DNA of 64,000 nucleotides, taken from positions 310,001 through 374,000 of the forward strand of contig JAGQDJ010000004.1 of assembly GCA_022885665.1 (NCBI GenBank), given 5' to 3'. Every line of letters begins with the position of its first letter. Position 1 is the first letter of the stretch. This document shows, piece after piece, positions 14,601 to 28,202 of this stretch. Both the position numbers and the translations under genes were made by a program. Below the pieces are notes generated by a model. It did not search any database. It was not told the origin of the DNA and worked only from the letters and a program-made list of their open reading frames with translations. This DNA comes from Triops longicaudatus (Eukaryota; Arthropoda; Branchiopoda; Notostraca; Triopsidae).

Positions 14601-17600
14601 TTATGGTTTCGTGTTGGTGATGGTGGAATTCCTACTAAATAATGCGTCTTTATGTGACTTACTCCCACAGCCAGCCGAGCTGGAAATTAGCGAAGTACGT
14701 AGTCGCATACACACGAGCATGATTCATATATCTGAAAAGCCATTTTTTCCCCAAAATCTATCTCTTGCGTGAGAAATGGATGAAAGTTGAGGGAAATGCT
14801 TGTGACAAGCCTGTGCATGCCTTTCGTCCTCCAAAATTTCGTCTTGCTTGGAACTTCCTCCTTCTTGAAAAAAAAAAGAATTGTTATTGGCTCAGTTAAT
14901 TTGGGGGGGCTTGCCAAGCAGCGTGGATAACAAGAATACTTGAGAAACCGCATTTATTTTAGGCGCTCTTAATTAAAAGCGGAGTATGACAGCAATATCC
15001 TTGGCGATTACGAAGCCCCCTTGAAGAAAGATCAACATAATGTCAGTACTAAGCATGCGCAAGGCATGGGAAACTGTTAATACGTAATTAAACCGAAATT
15101 GAAATTGCCTAACCCTGTAGGTACCGAGGAGACAATCCATTCGGATTGAATTATGCGTATAATTTGCGCTTAGAATGCGGTACGTGGTAGAGTAAGATTC
15201 CGGAATATTAACACCCCGCCTCATTGGAGCATTTAAGACAAGCGTTACTTGTCTGGCACATTTTTTCGAAGACCGAAAATGTGCCAATTAACAGTCGTGA
15301 GAGAGAAATCCAAACTTCATTGCAAGTCACTGTTTGTGTAACGCAACTCTCGATGCCAGAAACCTTACAAGCTTCAAATTGCTCTTGTAATACTGGAAAA
15401 AAGTTTGAGAAATTCTACTGATTGAACGTCTGGTGTGCAGCAGATTATGAGAAGTTCGGTGAAAATGAAGGGTGTTCATATTTGGGTGTTACTGTATTTA
15501 CGTAAGCCTGTGTTGAGAACGAATGTGGGTAGAATGGGTGTTAACTTTCAGTACCCGTGTTAAGTATATTGACGGAACATTTCGGTTGCATTTTTATCGC
15601 AGACGGATGGAACCTACGAAACTCAAAGCCGTTTGACATTCACGGCCAGTCGCCGAGATAACGGTCGTCGAGTCGTATGCCAAGCTTCCAATCCAGTACT
15701 CACAGAATCAAGCCGACCACCATTATCCACGAGTCTCACGCTCGAGGTCCATTGTAAGTTGACGGTTTTTACCTTTTACCCTTTTATCGACAAAACCACT
15801 TTTTTGTGCGATTCTTTATTTTACTTCTCGTTGTTTAGCTCTTTGTGTCATTTTCCACCCTTTTCCTTCACTGGGTTCAGCGTAAAGAAAATGACAGTAA
15901 TATGGTGATTTCCTTATTTTTTTTACGTACAGATCCTCCTATAGTGACAGTGGAGCCCGAAAATATTACTGTCAACGAATCCATGGACGTGCTCTTGTTT
16001 TGCAAATACGAGGCAAACCCCATCACTTTGATCCGAGTCAAATGGTAAGCGCTTTCGTCAAATCTTGAAGAGGAAGAATGTCATAAAGGCGAAGCTCCTG
16101 AACGACTTAGATTAGCTATCAGTCCAAGTACTCAACAACCATGTCTATCTTCGAAGTGTCTTGGAAATCAAACTCTGCAGTGTCACCTTTATGCAAGACA
16201 ATTCAGGCATTGATCGAGAGAACTTGACTTACATGGAGAGTCAAATGTTGCGTAATATTGTAATAAATAAAAAAAAAAGTCGCCAAAGTCCGGGATCATG
16301 GAAATCCTAATCTACCAACTTCAAAGCTCTCCCGGACTTCTTTGTGGTCTCAGATCTGCAGGGATGGAATGGGAAGCTTTGTAATCCGTCTGCCATATCC
16401 TTAGCTTTAATTGAAGATATGAGTTTACCTATGCGTTCCAGAGTACTTGGCATTCTGCTCCCAGATTCTCTAACATACCACGCAAATTCAACTCGCTTTT
16501 CATACTTACCCGAAAAGGAGAACGTATTATGCACATAGTCACTAGTGCTAACGGAAAATGGATTGGATTCTCTTTTGCAGGTTGAAAGATGGTCAAGAGC
16601 TCGTGTTAACCCCGGAAAAATTTGAAGGCGGCACGGTTGATCAGCCTTCCTTGTTGCTGAAGAATGCCTCGAGGACAGATACGGGGGCTTACACTTGTCA
16701 TTTGGATAATGGCGTGGGACTGGTGGAAGCCGACAACGTCGCTTTTGTTTACGTGCAACGTGAGTTTGTTACATAGCGTCTCACAATATCGTATCTTTTG
16801 TGAAGAAGTATCTGCTTTTACTTTATGTGGCATGGTTATTGCGCCATGTCCAAGGATGTAGTGACAGCTTGTTCTTTTTATCCTACTTCATATGCAGATC
16901 CTCCCGTGGTGCGGTTAAGTATGACGCCTGAAACGCCTATTAACGAAATGGAGCGACCGAATATTACGCTCACATGCGAGATCCTTAGCGGCCAGCCAAG
17001 TTTATTGCTGGCTGTCCGCTGGTATTTGGACGGTGAATTGCTGAAGGAGTTGCCCGAGTGCATGACCAATAATACGCTCTATACCGCATATGATGAAGAC
17101 TTTTGCGACATCGATCCCTCGAAATTGCTGCTGGAAAACGTCGGCCGCTCCTTCCAAGGCAACTATTCCTGCGAAGGCATGAATGCAGCAGGTTGGAGCG
17201 AGCTGTCGGAAGAAGAAGAGTTGATTATCTACTGTAAGCCATTTCTACTTGCTTTTTTTGGTCCGGAGTTTAATCTTTTTCACTCTAATTTTCGCCCCGC
17301 GCTTGATGGAACTTTTCAGATCCTCCTGGGAAAGCCATCATTAGCTATGAACCATCTACCGTCGTCAAAGGTCAGGTTGTCCAACTCACGTGTAACGTGG
17401 ACGACCCAGGGCAGCCAGCTGTTCAGAAGTACAAATGGATGCGGAACGGCCGGGAGATTCTTAACGAAGTAGGAGCCAATTGGACCATCAATCCCGTGAC
17501 GCTCAAGACGCAGGCAAATTACACCTGCGTGGCCGTCAATGAGGCCGGCGAAGGCGATCCAGCCGAACTTGAACTGGATGTCCTAGGTATAATACCATGT

Positions 17601-20600
17601 CACTGTGCAACATTCCCACGCTTTTTCTAGCAACAGTCAGCGTTTTTCCTCTCTAACACTGTTTCTTTCTTGACTTTTTTGCTTTCTACGTCGAGAAGAG
17701 AGGAAAAAAATGAGCTTAATTTTTACATGGTCCGTTTTTGTTGTAGCTACCCCAGCCTTTATTGACCGTTTACCGCCATACCATGGTGCGTTAGTGGACG
17801 CTGCTGACGTAAGCATCTCTTGCCGAGTGGAATGTGCACCTTTGTGCTCTGTCGAATGGCTCAAGAATGGAAAAGCTCTCGAACCCTCGCCACTCTACAG
17901 TATTAAAACCAATGTCCTTCCCGCCGACTCGCGAACCAATGATTTTGAATCGGTCGTGTCCACTCTGGTCTGGAACTTATCGGCCTGGCCCAACGGAGTG
18001 TTTGACCGCGTGGAAGACAATGCAAATTATACGTGTGTGTCTACCAGCAACATCGCGGGAGGTGGTGTAAGCAGCACTACCTACTTCCGCGTGGAATGTA
18101 AGCCTGTTTCTAGAGACTTAAAGCTGTCGAATAGTTTTTTTAACGTATGTTTTACTTTGTTTTTGTACCCAATTCGTACACGGGTTTTTAGATCCACCCG
18201 AAAACATCACCATCTCGGAGACCGTTCTAAGTGTGGTAGAAGGAGATATTCCCAATCGCCTTGTTTGCAGCGCTCAAGCTTACCCGCAACCGACTTATTA
18301 TTGGCAGTATGAGAAACAGATAATTTCTACGGGAGAAATCCTGTTCTTGGATTATCCGATCATGCGTGAAAAAGCCGGTGATTATAGCTGCGTCGCTCAT
18401 AACCGGCACGGCAATATTACCGCCAAAACTGTCATTGATGTCCAATGTAAGTCGGATAAGACTTAAAAAAAATCAAGTTCGGTAGACGAGAAAAGCAATT
18501 AATTTTACCTTGTCTCTGGTCCTTTTCAAACCAGATAAACCGGAGTGCACCATAACGCAGAAAGAAAGCGAAGGCAGAATCCAACTCTACTGTGACGCAA
18601 TTGCCAATCCGGCTCGTGTAGATTTCATGTGGATGTTTAACAATAGCACGCTTACGGAAGGAATTGCTTACAAAGGCCTTCAAAGCGTGCTAACGCTCAC
18701 TGGGACGAGTTCCTATTTGGGCACGTATTATTGCTACACCAACAACTCTGTTGGCATGTCTATAGCATGCGAAATGGACGTCACAGGTTAGTAGGAATTC
18801 CTAAGCCTTCGTCAAATTCTATCAAATGCGTTGCCAATGTCCTTAAAATGATATTATCTGTATATAGGAGGTGGTTTGCTCGCGAAGTTGGGGGATGATA
18901 GCCTTATTATCATCATTGCTGCTGTTGCAGCGGCTGTGGTTGTGATCATCATCATATGCATCGTCATCGTGTGTCTGTGCCGAAGAAAGCGGACTGAGGA
19001 TAAATGTAAGTATCGATGATGATTTGGAATTAATCTCCCACGGACCTTAACGGGTTGCTGGGAGTTTCACATGCTTAAAGAGTCACGTGCCATTTACTTA
19101 GTGAGCATCCTTTTAATACAACTGTACTGTATATACCTAGAATAATGATCACCTTGCATGGGTGTGTCTGACTAACACGTTCGTTTTTCTGTATTTTTTT
19201 CTTTGCACTCTGCTCGGATCGCACCTGCTATATAGACCACACATCTGGGAAGATGGAAGAGAGAGAAAAGTAAGTACTTCGTTTTTCTTCACTGTTTTAT
19301 TGATCTTTCATTAGCGACCGTTAGCGTCCTTTGAGTAATAATCCATTGACGTTCATAACGTGTAATATTAAAGGGCCGCTGTTGCTTTCCGAATCACTTT
19401 TTTGTATCTTAAAATGAAAAAGCTCACCCAGTATTCTCAAATCATCATTATCGCGTTATCACTCACGAAAAAAAGACACGATAACTAAGAAGGTTGCTAA
19501 AAACAAGCGCACACTTTTTACAGTACTTACCAAAGATTCGTTATCAATCTATACGGACCCCAGCCTTTGTAAGTAGACGTCCTGTATTACTTTTGCTTGC
19601 TGGAGTGTACGGTTTTGTCACCCGAATCGTTCTCCCCCATAATCTTGTCCACTGGCTGGGGTTAAAACTAATGTTGCAAAAAGCTGCTGGTACTGCGGTA
19701 TAAGCACAGGAACCAGGGCTTTTGGTGGAAATTTTGTGGAATGTCGTATTAGCCGGAATGCTAGTCGGGTAGTCATCGTGAGAATTTGCCTTGGGATGAA
19801 TGCTCAGTGCTGGGGAACGGATCTCTTTTAGCAACTTGCCAGTGGAATTTACACTTCGCCTCAAAGCTAGGGTTTTTTAAAAATTATTTTTGAGCATAAC
19901 TCCCATTAGATTTTGAGAATGTTAGACCATTTTTTTCGTTTCTATCGACGGGTTATTCCCCATTTTTGGCTTTCATTTTCATTCTCCCCCGGGACTTGTT
20001 ATTTCTGCAGTTCCAACACCTCCATGGCCGAACCGTGCAGGCTGATTGCAGTCAAATTCTCTCAGCCAACCATTCCACCAGCTCCTCCATTGCCTTTAAA
20101 TTTACCTATTAGTGAACCGAAACGCGGAATTCAGAAACCGCAACACTTAACCAATTGCTGACCATGTTCCGTACCTGGGAACCCAGCAATTGACCCATCA
20201 AAAGAAAAAGAATGTTTTTTTGATACCCTGGCCCTCCCCTCCTTCCTTGTGGAATACTAACTTGCTGCTGCTGCCTTGGCTTTGAAAATTAACACGTGTC
20301 CCTTGTCGCTCCCGTCGTTACATATTAGTCCGGTCGGCCCTTTGCTGAGCGCTACGTCTTGTTCTACTACCGTGACTACGATGACTACTTCAACTACTAA
20401 CCTTCCTAACCACCATGCCACACTAACCGGGTACACGCTTTCCATTCCTCATCTCCGGCCAGTTAATATTGACACAACTGCGCGTTTTCATGGTCTCTCT
20501 CCTCTAACCAAACTACCCGAGCCGATAGGTAAAATTCCTTAACCAAAAACTAGCAATTGGCGCTTTTTCGTATATGTTTGTCGCTCGGGGCTCAATAGCG

Positions 20601-23600
20601 CTAAACGGCAAGCGTAGGCCCACTAACAATTTGTATTACTCGTCTCGATGTGCTTTTTTTAATACTTTCTCGACCCTTCAACTTTTGAAGAAATTAATAA
20701 GAAAGTTGAGTATGGCTGCCCGAAAAGGGGAAACAAGTTTTGTCCGCGGTATTTCTGGACTAGCGTAGACTTCCGTGTATTACGTGTCGCATGTTTTTTA
20801 TTTATATATTTGTGTGCACTATTTTGCTGCTAAACGCGGTTGCCTGTTTGGTTTGTGTGTTCATATCCGTGTGTCCTTTTTGCTACCCTATTTTGTATGA
20901 AAAGTCCGGACGGTCATGCCAACCTGAATTCCGTGCAAGTACAGCCTGTTCACAAATGGCCCATTCGGCCCGGAGTACACGTCCATATAAACGGCCTTCA
21001 CACCCTCTCCAGTAATGCCAGCACGGTTAATGGCTTTAGCTTTGGGACTGCACAATCCGGAACGTGCGATTCCGGCAGCGAAAGCACCAAGTCGGTAGTA
21101 CCGATCGCTCTGCGCAACAAATCTTACTCGGCACGCAAATTGACCCGAGCCAAACGTACCACTAACGTAGGCACGTCAACGAACAATGGCAAATCCCTGA
21201 CGCGGTCAATATCGCAAATTCCCTTGCCGCAACATTCCGCGTTAGCACAAGTCAAAGCGCAAATTTATGCACTTTACGGTCGAGACTTTGATGGCACAAC
21301 CATCCTCCGGCCTAGCTCAAGCAAGAACGATAAAAACGAAAGTCAAAGCATGCCAGAAAACGCTGAAACGTTGCGAATCACGGAAGTTGAAGGCCGGGAA
21401 GTGCAGCAAAACAATGCAGGTAAGTTGAATGACGCACGCTTGTCTTCGTCACGTTCGGTTTTCTTAACCAAGCTTGTCATATTCGGTCGGTCACCCATAT
21501 AGATCAGAATCTGGAGACGATAAGTACCCAGGAGAGCATTTCGAGAAAACGGAAAAAACCCGGTGCAGGTAACTCAACTCCCCACACATACCACGGTGGA
21601 GGTTTGAACGCACGCTTATGCACGTAAATGAGCTCGGTCTGGCACCATGTTGTGGTTATTTTTTTTCTAGAAATTATTTGGTTGTAATTTATATGATTGT
21701 TCACAAGCTTTTTTCTCTCTGTGTGTACCTCACAGCGCCCGCTCGTCCTCCACCAGTTACCAGGAACAACAATCAAGCCAACGACTTAGACGATAACGAC
21801 AAATTTTACGAAAACCTTCCTTTCCATGGACTCCAGTGTGCGCCAAACAAGGTATGTTTGCCGTTTCTCGTTTCACAAATTCTGTGTTTCGCTGGAAGCT
21901 TGGTAATGACACTTGTTTAATTTGGAATGGAGCATGATGCATGATTTCGTCCGTGTGCTTTTTTTTGTGTTCACAACCTAGGCAATAGTCCAAGATGTGA
22001 ATCAGACCTGTAGCAGCCGCCCGGCCAGCCAGATGAGCCAAGCTAATTCTTCCGGTTACGGCTCCACTCGCAGCAATTCCGGTGTTATGTTAGACCCCGC
22101 TCACTTGAAACGACCTCAACGATGTACTACCTTCGGCTCCCTTCGTCAGAACCGAGAGAATAAAATCACCCAGGCCAATCGTTCCCAGTTATTCTTGTCG
22201 ATGAGAGGCTCCGTAGCAGGCAGGAACGTTAGTGCTAGTTCGGACTCGCCGGCCCAGGCGGATAGTAACGAAACTTCGTTAACGACCCCTGAGCAACAAC
22301 AGCAGCAGCCGCCGGTCGTACCTGTACCGGCGAGACCCCCGACGCCAGCCGAACATAACCGAGTGCCGGAATGGAAAATGAAAACGGCCCATCAGGCACT
22401 GGTTCACGATGAACCGAACAATAACGGCCCTCATTTGCTCCCTAGTGTTCAGTCTGTTCAGTCACAAAACCAAATGAACCAGCAATCGCAGGAGCCTCAT
22501 TCTTTTCCTTCTACCTATCCCATTACGGACACTGACGCCTTACCTTTAGAAAGCGTTTTAGAAAGACATGAAGCCCCCGTTCCCGCCCCAAGATTCCAAA
22601 CCTTGAAACGGCATGCTTATCAAAACATTCCTCTACCTAATAAACAGAAATCAACCTCTGCGACAGTGGATACAGCTAGTCAGGTATAGCTTCATAGGGT
22701 ACACATCCTTTTCTTTACGTCTCTGGTCCTTGTTCTCCGCAGTGCTTCTTTCAAAGCTTGTGATTTTCATCAAGACTTCATTTCTATGCAGACTCATTAA
22801 TCCAGTGTATATATCTTTTCTTTCTGTATCCTTCATGCGTACCATTCCTTCCTATAAAAGCTGGACTCGGGCATTTACGTTGCCACAGTCCTAGTTTATG
22901 TACCACGTGAGTTCTCTTAGCCTAGTTTCATCGTTTTCTTCTCGTCACATACACAAATTTCTTCTATGTAGCTATCACCCACATGTATAGTTCAGTTGGC
23001 ATGTTTCAGTTCCATTTCGTTGTAAATACGACAAGCTTGTTTTGAGTTAGGCAGTGAGAAAAAAAGAGGAAAATAAGAATGATAAAGATTCTTACATTAT
23101 GATCTCCATGTAAATTGCCTTACTAATCCGCTCGTGTTTTCGGTGCCTGGTGTGTTTTCTTTTGTACTGTGTGAACTAACAGAACCTAAATCCAACGTGG
23201 ACGGAGAACGACGTGTCCTCCCAGCCCTCCAATAGCCAGACTAACCATGCAGGATTGCTGATACATCTGCCTTCAGCTCCAACAGTACCTTCCATGAGTC
23301 CATCGGTTGTGCCTCCTCAACCCCCACGCCAGAGACTTGCAGCACAACCCTACGAAAGAGTTTACAATACGCCTCCTCCAGTGTACGGTACCTATGAGTC
23401 CCATAACCGTGGCAGGGAAGCTCAAACCATCGTGTACGCGGACTTGGCCTTGTCGCGTGCTTCCAATATTGTCCCGACTCAAGATCCCATATCACCTACT
23501 GAATACGTTGTGTTGCAATTTACTGGCGTGGGGCAGGAGGTGCAAGTGTAAAATAGGTACTACATTATTTATTTACTTACGGCATTGCAGACTAATCGAA

Positions 23601-23849
23601 TTTTTGCATGGTAGCTCCCATGTTTGTGAGAAGAGTGTGTTACTAATTCTTGATTTTCTGTTTCCTTTGTTTCTGCAGCCATATAAGCCCTTGTTTTCTG
23701 ATCTCGAGTATGCGGACGTGGACTACCGAGCGTACGGCCCGACCAACTACAAACGAGCTTCTATGGCCTTAGCTGCCGAGCGCAAAGCCAAATCGCAGGC
23801 TGAAGCTCAAGGAGTTCCGGCACGTCCACCTCGTGAAACCCGCATTTAA
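8688..23849 (+). CDS. multi-Ig transmembrane receptor, sidestep/nephrin-like (5' end missing)
   Basis: Cell-surface adhesion or guidance receptor, by family. Exons: 8688-8880, 9226-9380, 11862-12038, 12888-13049, 14347-14513, 15603-15753, 15933-16044, 16581-16759, 16898-17233, 17320-17586, 17747-18097, 18192-18446, 18535-18786, 18868-19005, 19236-19269, 20905-21419, 21503-21568, 21736-21851, 21982-22683, 23183-23539, 23679-23849; about 1617 residues. All phases agree. Ig1-4 are each split over two exons and Ig5-9 are single exons, each with the Cys, Trp and YxC pattern. Ig1-2 look most like sidestep (LEIDKVQL, LYRCE, GPYNEGTS). Exon 18868-19005 encodes the membrane helix followed by RRKR. The tail is rich in Pro, Gln and Ser and carries FYENLPFHGLQ in exon 21736-21851. 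Drosophila Sidestep has fewer Ig domains, so orthology is uncertain. The donor at 23540 (GTGCAA) is weak; without it the frame stops at 23551. Confidence 0.85.
20011..20161 (+). CDS. possible alternative last exon of the Ig receptor
   Basis: A good acceptor (pyrimidine-rich tract, then TGCAG at 20010) opens an exon whose first base completes the split codon left by exon 19236-19269, exactly as exon 20905-21419 does. It reads 49 codons, Pro-rich (PPAPPLPLNLPI), to a TGA at 20159-20161. Using it would give a receptor with the membrane helix but a short tail lacking the FYENLPFHGLQ segment. The downstream Thr/Pro-rich frame 20276-20530 is in the same register and could be untranslated sequence of such a transcript. 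Inferred from splice phase only. Confidence 0.4.
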
Positions 23850-25415
23850 GACAATTGGGGAAGAGCGAAAAAATACATAGAAATGAAGATGGAAATGGCG
23901 ATGGTTTGGGGCATTTGAGTGCAACAGTTTGCTGGCTACTTGACGGCAGTGACTTTTTTTGTGGTGCCAAGAAGTAACTTCAGAAAAAAAAAATAAGGAA
24001 ACAGGAAGAAAAGTGGTTGCTTGTGATGTTATAAAAAAGCCACTAACATGGAAATGAGCTATGATGTGTGAAGTTGAAGAAGTCAAGTCGTGTTACTGGG
24101 ATGGTACGGTACAGGTTTATAAGTACGTTTCATCAAAGGGCTTTGCTTTGTTTTTACCCAGTTTAAACCATTGAAACGTTTACGTTTTCTTAGAAAATTT
24201 GTCACTGTGTCTAAATTTTTTTCCGTAAATAAGCGTCTGGTTTTAAAAGAGCGCAGTAGTACGTTCCTCCCCCCCCCCCCCCCCCAAAAAAAAATAGATA
24301 ATATCTGAGGAAGCAAGGGCCAAATATGTTTGTGTAAAAAGAAGTACTTAACCCTTCAGTTTACCGATCAGTTTGTGAAGGAACGAGTTTTTGTCTTCTT
24401 GTCAAGTCCAAAAATTTATCTTACATTAGAGTGTGTGCATGAATGAATGGATACTAGTAGCTTCATTTTGTTTCCGTAAAGAGTTTATTAAGTAACATTT
24501 TATCTCGTAAGAACAAAAGAAGCGAAGCACAATAGTTTTATTGTTAGTTATTGACGTCATTTCGTGTGTAAGTATGTAAAATAATGGAGAAAGATTATGC
24601 CTTTTACTGTAAGATGTACAGCGATACAATACTGCGTCGCGTTACACATTTTGTTCTTTATTCCTTAACGATTTTTTTTTGTTTCTTCGTAATTCGACAA
24701 AGTAGTTCTAAGTGCAACTCCTCACGATTGACCGTTTATATTTCAGGACATGAATAGCTTAGTATAATTCAGTACATGAATTTATACGTCAATTTCGTCA
24801 GTTCCATTGAAGTCAATTTTTCTTGTGTGTCGGTAAATGATTATGTAGCTCATCAATTTATTAGCTGATACATGAGAACACGTACCACTTGCAGCAAAAA
24901 ATAGACTTTTGAAGCACCCAACGCCATCTACTGTTTCAAGGAGCTACTGCTAGCAGAGTGGCCGCCTGCAGCTCCGCTTCACAAGACTTCGAACATGGAC
25001 CAGCACGTGATCTCAAGAACAGCACAAAAACTTGTAAAAAACGAAATCCGACTGCAAGAAAACATAGAGAATGTGGCAGGCAAATTGTTCAGCGGCGTCG
25101 TAAAGTAATGCGGGATAAACAGCGTAAAACTGGATCACTGTTGCTTTGTCAATAGCTCGACGAACCGACTTTGGGCACATTTTAGCTGTACACGACATCA
25201 AAATAAATAATAATGGTTTACTTTCCTATAATTGTATAAAATGAAATAAAACCTGTACGAAAGACCACAAGGTATAGTATTTCATTTCGAACAAACTGCT
25301 TGTCAGGAAGAAGTCTATAAATAATCAAAGAATAGTAATAGTTGTAATCTGACAAGTCGCATAGGTAACATACTATCGGTACAATTTGTTTTCATTCAAG
25401 TACATATATTAGATG

Positions 25416-25489
25416 TGTGCCATGGCCAAGCGGTCTAAGTCCTCGACTTCAGATCGTGAGGTGGGGGTGCGATTCCCCAAGTTTGCTGT
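25416..25489 (+). repeat. tRNA-derived sequence (SINE head or tRNA pseudogene)
   Basis: A Leu/Ser-type internal promoter is visible: A box TGGCCAAGCGGTCTAAG, then a B-box-like GGTGCGATTCCC. Between them a 5-bp stem with one mismatch encloses the loop CTTCAGA, so the anticodon position would read TCA. The acceptor ends (TGTGCCA and the bases after CCCCA) do not pair, so this is not an intact tRNA. It is most likely the tRNA-derived 5' part of a SINE, whose body would continue rightwards. Confidence 0.45.
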
Positions 25490-26303
25490 TTGGTTTTTCC
25501 GAGGAAAAAATACCAACATCCTATGCCTCCTATGGTATTTGGGATATTCCTAATAAGAAAGGGATTGCTAAGAGTACTACTGAAAAAAGCATGGAACGCA
25601 GGAGAGCGGATGGGAAAGGGTGAACGAGACTTTGGAAAGCATGATGCTGGCATCGTGCATCGCACTTTTTACCATGTAATTCCTTCTGCGATTTCAAAAT
25701 TTTTGGCTCCTGAGACGCCCTCAGGGCTTAATTTCATATTCAAGCTCATTTTTTTCGCTTATTTGAAGGGCTAGCGCAATAATTCTCACAGATTCGGAAT
25801 CCTCGCGCGGAGGGGAATAATTTTCAGAGCTAATTTGCATATTCCTAACATTCGGTTAATTGGAGTACGAGATGATGATGGACATCTTTGCCCATACTTG
25901 AATACCGTGTAGGTTGACATGGATACCCATATACCGAACTCGATTACGGATGCAAAATTTTATGAATTTGTTTTATACGAGTCTTTTGCATAATTCATTC
26001 TTTTTGCCGGTGAACGTCTTTCTGATGCTCACGCATTCAAGGCAGGTGTAGCATTCCTAGACCATCGTATAAGCTGTATCTCACCGTATATATCAGAGAT
26101 GGCGCAAGCGACACTTTGAATAAAAAGCGCTTTAAAAATCTTAATGTATTAATTATTTTTTTGTGTTTTAGCCAAAAGATAAGTTTATGAATTTATCCAG
26201 TTGTTCTATCCACCAGGTTTTCTCCCAGTCGGATTTCGTTTTTTACAAGGTTTTGTGTTGTTCTTAGAGACTTTAGCCATTTCAATGCGAAAGTCATTAT
26301 ATC

Positions 26304-26419
26304 CAGGGGCGCAGCCAGGATTTTTTTTCGGAGGGAACAACTTTTTCTTGATGCTGCCACTGAGCTTACTTACACACAAGAAAATAATTTCGGGGGGGGG
26401 GGGCATCGCTGCGCCCCTG
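26304..26419. mobile_element. 116-bp MITE-like element with 12-bp perfect terminal inverted repeats
   Basis: CAGGGGCGCAGC at 26304-26315 is the exact reverse complement of GCTGCGCCCCTG at 26408-26419. The interior is short and non-coding, with poly-T and a poly-G run. The CAGGGGCG terminus resembles ends of hAT-type elements. No clear 8-bp target duplication flanks it, so the class is inferred and the copy may be old. Confidence 0.55.
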
Positions 26420-28202
26420 TTGCTGTTCTTAATATTTACTTGCATGGCAGCAGTTTGAATTGTTGTTTTAAGAGGAGGGTATCCCATTCAGTGGAATGTC
26501 TGGAATTTGTTTAATGATATTTGATAAATGCTTGAAAGAAGATCATGGTGGACGCTCAAGATAAATTTGCCCGCGTCTTCAGTGATGAACCAAAGATGGC
26601 GTAGAGGGTTGTACTAAAGAATAAAAATATTTTCGCATTACGTTTTATAAGCCGTGGGAGCATAATCTGTCAAAATAAAACCATAGAACTAGCAAATTTA
26701 ATAATTTAACCATTTCCCCTACGTTCTCAAAATCGATGCAGAATTAATTTTTTGAAAAAATATGACGAACAGTAGGGACTTCCCCGAATTTCATGGCATT
26801 CTAGTGGGCACCAGTATACAGGGGCGAAAAACTGGCGAGGCTAATTTCCGGCTCTGGAAATCGTAATCGTGTCAAACACAAGACTCCTGAAGTTTAATAG
26901 TCGAAATTCTGTTTCTACTACTAAGGTATTAAATTGTAAACACATGTATGCTGTCTGTTGACTCAGGATTTTATATCCATTTTTCAAGCCATTTCTCCAG
27001 ATTAAGCAAAGGGGACATCACTAAAACTACTTGAAGAGCGAACTCCCGAATAGCTCTTACAGTCAAACACGAGGTTAAAAAAAAGCCACCTTAATCCCTT
27101 TTTGCCGAAAGAGAGTACAAGAAAGAACCTTATCGACACAATGAAGAAAAAATGCCACAAATTTCACACCTCCACATTTCATATTCAGGCTCCACTATCA
27201 ATAATGCAGGAAAACAAATGGACGGGTTCTTTAAGCTGTCTATGAACTTCAAGTAAGCCTCTATATCGTGTTCATCCATATAAAAAATGACAAAATAAAC
27301 CTGACTCTTTCATCATAGATTCCACATAGGTGTTTAAAAGTATGTGATTACGCTGTTTTTCTCGAAGCGCTCTATATTTTATTTACGAAAAACTCAAATA
27401 GGAAAGTAACATTACACTTTTTTTATACACCTTCAGGAATAAAGTACCTCGCAAACGATAAATCATACCGTTATTTGCATGTCGTTAAGGGCGCGGCTGT
27501 TCGCAAATCCACCAGTCTTTTCAGAAAAATAGAAAAACTTTAGTACTGCGTTACTATTCGACACATGCGGTTCCATGAAAAATTGAACAGAAGAGGAAAA
27601 AAAGCGGGCACAACTTTCATAAAATAAATAAGCAAATCGGATCATCCGTATCCTCTCCACAGCACTTTTAAACACGAAGATAGTAATCGTCAATCGAACT
27701 TTGAAAGACTGGAGACTCCGCGGGCCTGTATCTTTTATACTTTCATAAGCTGTATCACTACATTTCCCGACTTTCTCCTAAATTACATTACATACGCATG
27801 CAACACAGGCTTACAAACTTCCTGCCTCACAAATGGAAGACTTACGAGACTTTCTTGGGCCTACCTTCCAGCCTGTCGGCCAACATGAGCTACGACTACC
27901 AAGCCGTGCTACATAAGTAAAATTGAGGCACTTAATACCGAGGCAATGGGGACAGAAACGGTTTTTGCGTCCTTCTTTCTTGCCTCTACAACTTTTACGC
28001 AACACTTCTTGCGTTTACAAAGTACCGACGGGGATAGATTATAATTGAGTTTTCCGAGTTTTGAACAGGACTTGGATAATTAAGTTGTCAAGAAGCCTTT
28101 AGGATGTCTTTCACGGGCTTACCAGTCAGAATAGAAAAAGTACACAGAAGGACGTGAGCTCCGGAAGCGTAAAAGGCTTGAGTCAACAGAAGACAAAGCC
28201 AG

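Larger units (their letters stand above)
23850..28202. other. spacer between Ig receptor and oaf
   Basis: About 4.3 kb with no gene. It holds the 3' untranslated region of the Ig receptor, a poly-C/poly-A homopolymer junction near 24268-24296, a tRNA-derived element at 25416-25489 and a short inverted-repeat element at 26304-26419, both listed separately. The rest is AT-rich and shows no exon I can support. Confidence 0.6.

Noticed and set aside
20276..20530. Thr/Pro-rich frame ending at a GTAAAA donor, considered as a receptor exon
   Set aside because: It would end in phase 1, which does not fit exon 20905-21419, and stops separate it from 20011-20161. More likely untranslated sequence.
25416..25489. 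Selenocysteine or suppressor tRNA gene
   Set aside because: Acceptor ends do not pair and the arms are of Leu/Ser type, so it is a tRNA-derived repeat, not a working tRNA.
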